Shown one piece after another: positions 6,958 to 10,929 of a stretch of DNA of 10,929 bases. A program made the translations under genes and the position numbers. This DNA is from Cyclostephanos tholiformis (taxonomy: Eukaryota; Bacillariophyta; Thalassiosirophyceae; Thalassiosirales; Thalassiosiraceae): the NCBI GenBank assembly GCA_036939975.1, contig JALLPB010001158.1, positions 1 to 10,929 on the forward strand. Direction: 5' to 3'. The notes below the pieces were generated by a model that saw nothing but the letters and a program-made list of their open reading frames with translations, was not told the DNA's origin and made no database searches. Position 1 is the stretch's first letter; the number at the start of each line of letters is the position of its first letter.

Positions 6958-7422
6958 TTATCCACAGCCAGGATCGCCATCACTGTCGATCTCATCACTG
7001 TCATAATCGGGGTACTCATCATATACCACATCGATAGGAGGCCAAATAGTTGCATCCTTAGGAGACTCATCAAACAGCATTCTGTATCGCATCAGTGTCA
7101 ACCTGTAACGAGATCGCACATCGACCATGCCCGGATCGTGGTGAAGATAATCTCCATCGTTATGACGATCGCAGAAGGCAAAGTACTCCTTCGTGGAGAG
7201 GATGTGAGCGTGCCACATCTCATCGATCATATTCGATGGAGCGGCCCTTTTGTCGTCCACGTCCTTCTCCCGAATCTTGATCGCCATGAACTTGAGATAC
7301 TCGGCGAAGAGAGATTCGGCATCATCGACATCGTTCTCCTTTTCGTACTGGATAAGAACCACCCTCTTTTCCTCGTTAGTCAAGATTGGCATGTCGAGCT
7401 TCTGCTTCTTATTCGCGCTCAT
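6958..7422 (-). CDS. Small GRDP-like protein (DUF1399/PF07173-type motif)
   Basis: This encodes 154 residues. The ATG at 7422 has good context (ACA before it); an in-frame ATG at 7554 has a poor context and would add a hydrophobic stretch (TYIIILILLF), so it is less likely but possible. The core is IDEMWHAHILSTKEYFAFC at residues 66-84 followed by YLHHDP at 92-97. This is the signature of the glycine-rich-domain-protein-like family: an Asp/Glu before W-H-x-H, a T-x-x-Y, and a later His-His. Small stand-alone versions occur in bacteria and algae, while plant GRDPs are much longer. The conserved His residues suggest metal binding or catalysis, but I know of no established reaction. Residues 59-66 are basic to neutral, and the tail (131-150) is very acidic with an Asp/Glu/Tyr-rich run. 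It has no predicted membrane segment from this start, so it is probably cytosolic or nuclear. It converges with the RXL repeat gene, with 297 bases between the stops. Confidence 0.7.
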   Translation of the reverse strand: MSANKKQKLDMPILTNEEKRVVLIQYEKENDVDDAESLFAEYLKFMAIKIREKDVDDKRAAPSNMIDEMWHAHILSTKEYFAFCDRHNDGDYLHHDPGMVDVRSRYRLTLMRYRMLFDESPKDATIWPPIDVVYDEYPDYDSDEIDSDGDPGCG

Positions 7423-8231
7423 TGTTTTACGGTTTGATCGATGCGCTGAGTCGGAGAACAAAAGTATTAGTATAATGATGTAGGTCAAAGATTGAGAGAA
7501 GCAAGACGCACTACTGTCGGCAGTTATTAGCAGACGAGCTATCATCGTACGCATCGGAGCGTGAGTTCATGACATTGATCGAGTTTCACAGTCTTTCCAG
7601 TGAGAAATCGACGGCGGTGATCCGCATTTAGTAAAGTGGGAATAAAATGTCTTCGGAGGGACTCTGCGAGGTCAATTATACTCAGACGGCTGCCCCAGCA
7701 TTGCCGGCGAGAACGGGGCAACAATGACATCGACCTCGCAATCCCTCAACGATGCTTACGGCACCAACACATACCTTTTGCGACTGTGACACGATACCCT
7801 TTCCTTTCCTTTGAATGGCTGCGCTCGCGAAACTGCGATTGCAATTTGCGTGCTGCTGGGGTTCGGTGGCCTCCTTGGAAAATGATAGTGCGATAGGCAA
7901 GGGAGGACGCAAGACGAGAGATGGATGCTCGAGGCGAACGATACGTAAACTTCCCGCCTTTTCGATACTGTTTCCTTTGTGAAGACTTTTGCGAACCCAG
8001 TAATACCTAATATCCACGCAGCTGACACAAAAAAACACATCTCTCTTTCGCCTTAAGAATAATCCCACGCACGGTGTTTGGTTGGGTACAATGGCGAATT
8101 ATCGTCTGATAGAGAGCGTTGGCATCTAAAAAGAATAAGAGAACCAGGAGAGCACTGCGTTCTTAACTTAGAGGAGTTAAAGTGCGGCGGCTGCGACACC
8201 TCTGAGATAAAGTGACAGGCGTGCGGGGGCA
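7423..8231. promoter_or_regulatory. Divergent promoter region with short upstream ORFs
   Basis: This 809-base gap lies between the minus-strand GRDP-like gene and plus-strand SDHAF1, so it should hold both promoters. No clear TATA box is seen. Short plus-strand ATG frames are present, for example 7921-8010 (29 residues, with C-F-L-C and a further Cys) and 8091-8129 (12 residues). They could be upstream ORFs if transcription of SDHAF1 starts that far up. Longer minus-strand frames near 7682-8068 have no family features and look accidental. Confidence 0.4.
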
Positions 8232-8561
8232 ATGAGTCCCGCGTCGAGGCTGTCCGGATTGCAAAGGGACGTGTTGGCGCTCTATCGATCCATCCTTCGC
8301 GAGGCGATACGTAAGGATCGAAGGGCATCGTTGCCATCTGCTTCCGGCGGCCCGGGGTCGAAACATCTTCGAGTATGCCAAATGCTCTCCTCGACCGGCG
8401 ACGAGCTCGGCACGACGGCCTTCGCCCGGGATCAATTCCGAAAGGAGGCGTCGTCGGTCAAGCGATCGGATTTCAAGACGATCGAATACAAGATAAGGAA
8501 GGGGAGGAAGCAATTGCAACTGTTAAAAATGCCGGGGGTCAATTTGGTGGGAAGCAGGTAA
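8232..8561 (+). CDS. SDHAF1: Succinate dehydrogenase assembly factor 1 (LYR-motif protein)
   Basis: This encodes 109 residues. SDHAF1 (yeast Sdh6) is a mitochondrial matrix LYR protein that helps deliver and protect iron-sulfur clusters in the SdhB subunit during complex II assembly. The N-terminus reads GLQRDVLALYRSILREA (9-25) with the LYR triplet at 17-19. Then come DQFR at 67-70, the family's Phe-Arg position, and RSDFKTIEY followed by a basic GRKQLQLL (78-98). The last block is diagnostic of SDHAF1 among LYR proteins. Between helix one and DQFR there are roughly 30 extra residues (about 30-62) compared with animal and yeast proteins. They could be a lineage insertion or a retained intron: a GTAAGG lies at 8310-8315, but I see no good acceptor. 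The stop TAA sits inside CAG-GTAAAC (8555-8563), a possible splice donor, so a different C-terminus cannot be ruled out. The start has a G at -3. It converges with the histidyl-tRNA synthetase gene, with 229 bases between the stops. Confidence 0.85.
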   Translation: MSPASRLSGLQRDVLALYRSILREAIRKDRRASLPSASGGPGSKHLRVCQMLSSTGDELGTTAFARDQFRKEASSVKRSDFKTIEYKIRKGRKQLQLLKMPGVNLVGSR

Positions 8562-8790
8562 ACGAACCAAATATGTTCACGGCTCGTACTTTGCGGGGAG
8601 GAATTTCGCCAGCCAATCGGTACTGGGGAGTGAAATATTCTAACCTCGGCGAAAGAATGAAAAAAAAACGGAGACGTTCACGTGGTATAAATCGATAAAA
8701 CTAGTACAGCAAATACAATCAATTGCACTCATGATCGACGTTACTATCAATTTGCCGCAGAAGATTGTGATGACCTGTTAAGTTATTTCC
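8562..8790. other. Convergent 3' flanks, no gene seen
   Basis: This short spacer lies between the stops of SDHAF1 (plus) and histidyl-tRNA synthetase (minus). It is AT-rich with an A run near 8659-8667 and no clear polyadenylation signal on either strand. It probably holds both 3' UTRs. Confidence 0.4.
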
Positions 8791-10807
8791 TTAACTCCTC
8801 TCATGATTCAATAGTTCCATGGCAAACTCGCAACCAACTGGCACGACTCCCTTCCCTCTCAACGTCTTGACCAGCTCCGACAAGTCAACCGTCTCCTCCG
8901 TCCTCGCCTTCAAATCTTTCACCTTGCATTTGCCCTCCCTCGCTTCCTCCTCGCCAGCGATCACCATGAACGGGATCTGTTGATCCAACGCGTTCGCGAT
9001 CTCGAACTTGAGCTTGGGATTTTCCTGCTGGCTGAATTCTGCGGATATGTTAGCGTCCCACAAGATCCGGGCAAGTTTCATGCGCTCCCGCATCAAGTTC
9101 TCGCCGGCGGATGCGACTAGTACGGTCACATTGGGCTGTTTGATTGATCCTCCTTGTTCCTGTCGAAGACTGCACGAGGTGGGAGTTGACCGGTGAAAGG
9201 TGGGCATTTATAAAAAGACCATAATCGATGATGGACTTGTACCTAGTCGATTTTTTTACGAGGGTCATCATGTAGAATTGGACTTACCGTTCCTCCATGA
9301 GAGTGAAAACACGCTCGATGCCAACGCTCACGCCGACGCAGGGGGTCACCTTCCCAGCCTCCTGGAACATGGAGACGAGGTTGTCATACCGTCCTCCACC
9401 GCCGATGCTCCCCACCTGCGTGTTTCCGTTCATGCAAACGGCCTCGTAAATCACGCCGGTGTAATAATCTAGCCCCCGGGCCAGGCTAAGATCGAAAGAG
9501 ATGAATCGGAGCTTGTCCATGGCATCAAGGTAGTCGAAGCATATGCGGAGGTCCTCCATCGCATCCAAGGCCCCCCTGTGATCGCCGAACTTCTTGCCGT
9601 TCATGAGTGAATTGTACATTTCCCAAGGCTCGCCCCTTAGCACCACGAATCCGCCAATCCTGTCGGCCACGTCTCCCGCGAGTCCCTTTTCCTCGATCAT
9701 CTCCCTCCGCACCTCGCTCCACGGCTCCTTATCCAGCTTGTCCACTGCGCTACAAATGCTACGGAACTTGTCGGCGGGGACGCCGCATATGTCCAGTATG
9801 GCATCGAGTAGACGTCGATGGTTGACCTTGATCCCGAAGTCGCCGATGGGTAGCGCGTCTAGTATCTCGCAAGCGACCGCGAGGCACTCCGAATCGGGTA
9901 CCATCCTACCGTACGTGCCCGCGATGTCGAAATCGCACTGGTAAAATTCGCGATACCGTCCCCTCGACAAAGCCGGCTGATCGCGACGGTAGACCTTGCC
10001 AATGTGATATCGCTTGATGTTGCCGACGGCGTTCACGGCGAGGAAACGAGCGAATGGCACCGTCAGGTCGTACCGTAGCGCGAGGGATTCCCCCCCCTGA
10101 TCCGCCAGGTCGTATATTAGCTTGGAATCCTCGCCGTACTTTCCGGTCAATGTCTCCTTGAGCTCGAAGACGGGCGTATCGATCTCCACGGCGCCGTGGC
10201 GCTTGAACACGCGTCGGATGATCCCGAATGCCTCGTCGCGGATCGACATCTGCTCCGGGAGGTAATCACGCGTTCCCTTGGGCACCTTGGGCTTGCGTTG
10301 CATCCCCCCCGAGAGTAGGCCGTCGACGGTCCTTTCCAATTCCGATAGGAGCGTCGCGTCGGAGAGAAAACCCGCGTTGGTCGAGGACGGGGAAAGGAGG
10401 GGGTAGATGAGCGCCGTCCCGGCGCCGAAGACGGAGGACAGCGCGGCCTGCCCCCCCGACGCCTTGTCCTCCTTCGCCTTCAGCTTCGCCGCCGCCTTCG
10501 CCTCCTTCTCGGCACGCTTCTTCAGTATCTTCGCCTTCTTCTCCTCCGACATGCCGGCGAACTCGTCCGCATTGTTGTCATCGTTTGCGGCGTTGTCCTT
10601 CGATCGTCCCTCCGCCGCGTTGTTGGCGCGTCTCGCCGCCCTCTCGGCCTCCTTGGCCCTGTGCTCGACCTCCCTCCTCGCGAGTTCCGACGATACGTAC
10701 TCGCAGCCGAGCCTCGCCTCCCGTTCCAGCGATTTCTGCAGCGCGTCCACGGACGTTTCAAGCTCGGACGCGAGGCCCGATAGGCCCCACGGCGACGGCG
10801 CGTCCAT
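8791..10807 (-). CDS. HARS: Histidyl-tRNA synthetase, eukaryotic cytosolic type, two exons
   Basis: This enzyme charges tRNA-His with histidine using ATP (class IIa). Exon 1 is 9288-10807 and exon 2 is 8791-9169, giving 632 residues; Arg507 is split by the intron (CG then T). The core starts at [11 protein letters not shown] (177-187). Motif 1 spans about 203-220 ([18 protein letters not shown]), followed by [10 protein letters not shown] (245-254), and motif 2 is at 265-297 with [13 protein letters not shown]. The histidine signatures are [10 protein letters not shown] (442-451) and [12 protein letters not shown] (466-477). Motif 3 is [14 protein letters not shown] (492-505). The anticodon-binding domain fills 520-632. 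Animal enzymes are near 510 residues, so the N-terminus is about 120 longer; it holds a Lys/Ala/Glu-rich helical stretch (85-118). I took the first in-frame ATG, but the frame stays open through a poly-Gly-coding G run to the window edge, so a longer N-terminus or targeting peptide is possible. The TAA is at 8791. Confidence 0.95.
9170..9287 (-). other. GT-AG intron in the histidyl-tRNA synthetase gene (118 bases)
   Basis: On the minus strand the donor reads ACG-GTAAGT and the acceptor GTGCAG. Splicing joins CG to T to give Arg and restores an in-frame link: MEER-LRQEQGG leads directly into the anticodon-binding domain. Without splicing, exon 1 runs into a stop just past the donor. The intron falls at the junction of catalytic and anticodon-binding domains (phase 2). 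Confidence 0.9.
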
Positions 10808-10827
10808 CGTACCCGGCGGCGAACACA

Positions 10828-10874
<47 letters not shown>

Positions 10875-10929
10875 CCCAACCCCTCCACCCGCGATGCGGG
10901 CTTCGATGCCGTGCACCAACGCGAGCAAT
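10808..10929 (-). promoter_or_regulatory. Upstream flank of the tRNA synthetase with a 41-base poly-C run
   Basis: Directly upstream of the chosen ATG lies an uninterrupted run of 41 C on the plus strand (10831-10871), G on the coding strand, followed by CTCCCCC-type sequence. No in-frame ATG is seen from here to the window edge, so this is either 5' UTR or promoter, or coding sequence for a poly-Gly stretch if translation starts beyond the window. A homopolymer this long is also where assembly errors are likely. Confidence 0.5.

Noticed and set aside
6901..7437. Plus-strand frame of 178 codons
   Set aside because: It is the antisense of the GRDP-like gene, whose W-H-x-H signature is far more convincing.
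7682..8068. Minus-strand frames of 128 and 94 codons in the divergent promoter region
   Set aside because: They overlap each other in different frames, show no domain, and have no supporting context.
8375..8698. Plus-strand frame of 107 codons overlapping SDHAF1
   Set aside because: It is in another frame over the diagnostic SDHAF1 block. Only its tail after 8561 could matter, if splicing occurs.
9050..9271. Minus-strand frame of 73 codons over the intron and start of exon 2
   Set aside because: It crosses the intron in a frame different from the anticodon-binding domain.
1..10929. CRISPR array, tRNA or rRNA genes
   Set aside because: I looked for spaced direct repeats and cloverleaf-like blocks and saw none; a tRNAscan-SE run would settle the tRNA question.

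Overview
The window looks like nuclear DNA of a eukaryotic microalga, most likely a centric diatom. Four observations point that way. The histidyl-tRNA synthetase is of the eukaryotic cytosolic type and is interrupted by a short GT-AG intron. There is a mitochondrial complex II assembly factor of the LYR family. A secreted repeat protein carries RXL processing motifs like those known from diatom silica-wall proteins. Compact, well-formed genes alternate with decayed, repeat-like DNA. The species cannot be fixed from the sequence alone.

Left part (about 1-4100): AT-richer DNA, poor in CpG over its first 2 kb. It holds a broken minus-strand reading frame (170-1035), a decayed repeat copy (A, 1125-1400), two diverged copies of another segment (2065-2195 and 2381-2535), and one long minus-strand ORF of 424 codons (2350-3624) with a single MORN-like motif near its end. 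This part looks like old duplicated or mobile-element-derived sequence, and only the 424-codon ORF may still be a gene.

Middle (about 4100-5460): GC- and CpG-rich DNA with long C and G runs. It begins with repeat copy B (4128-4410), the CpG-rich relative of copy A. Comparing A with B gives a clear CpG to TpG/CpA pattern, as expected from decay of methylated cytosines. A 194-codon plus-strand ORF of unknown function (4872-5456) ends the section.

Right part (5953-10929): four convincing genes in two convergent pairs. The first pair is a secreted, Met/Ser/Glu-rich RXL repeat protein (+, 5953-6660) facing a small GRDP-like protein (-, 6958-7422). The second is SDHAF1, the succinate dehydrogenase assembly factor (+, 8232-8561), facing histidyl-tRNA synthetase (-, two exons, 8791-10807). 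The 809-base gap between the GRDP-like gene and SDHAF1 is a divergent promoter region. The four genes share no pathway: they cover probable wall or secreted matrix, an unknown cytosolic role, mitochondrial complex II assembly, and translation.

The best candidate for something undescribed is the RXL repeat protein. It reads as a secreted precursor of several similar peptides separated by paired RXL sites, and it grew by duplication of a two-unit block.
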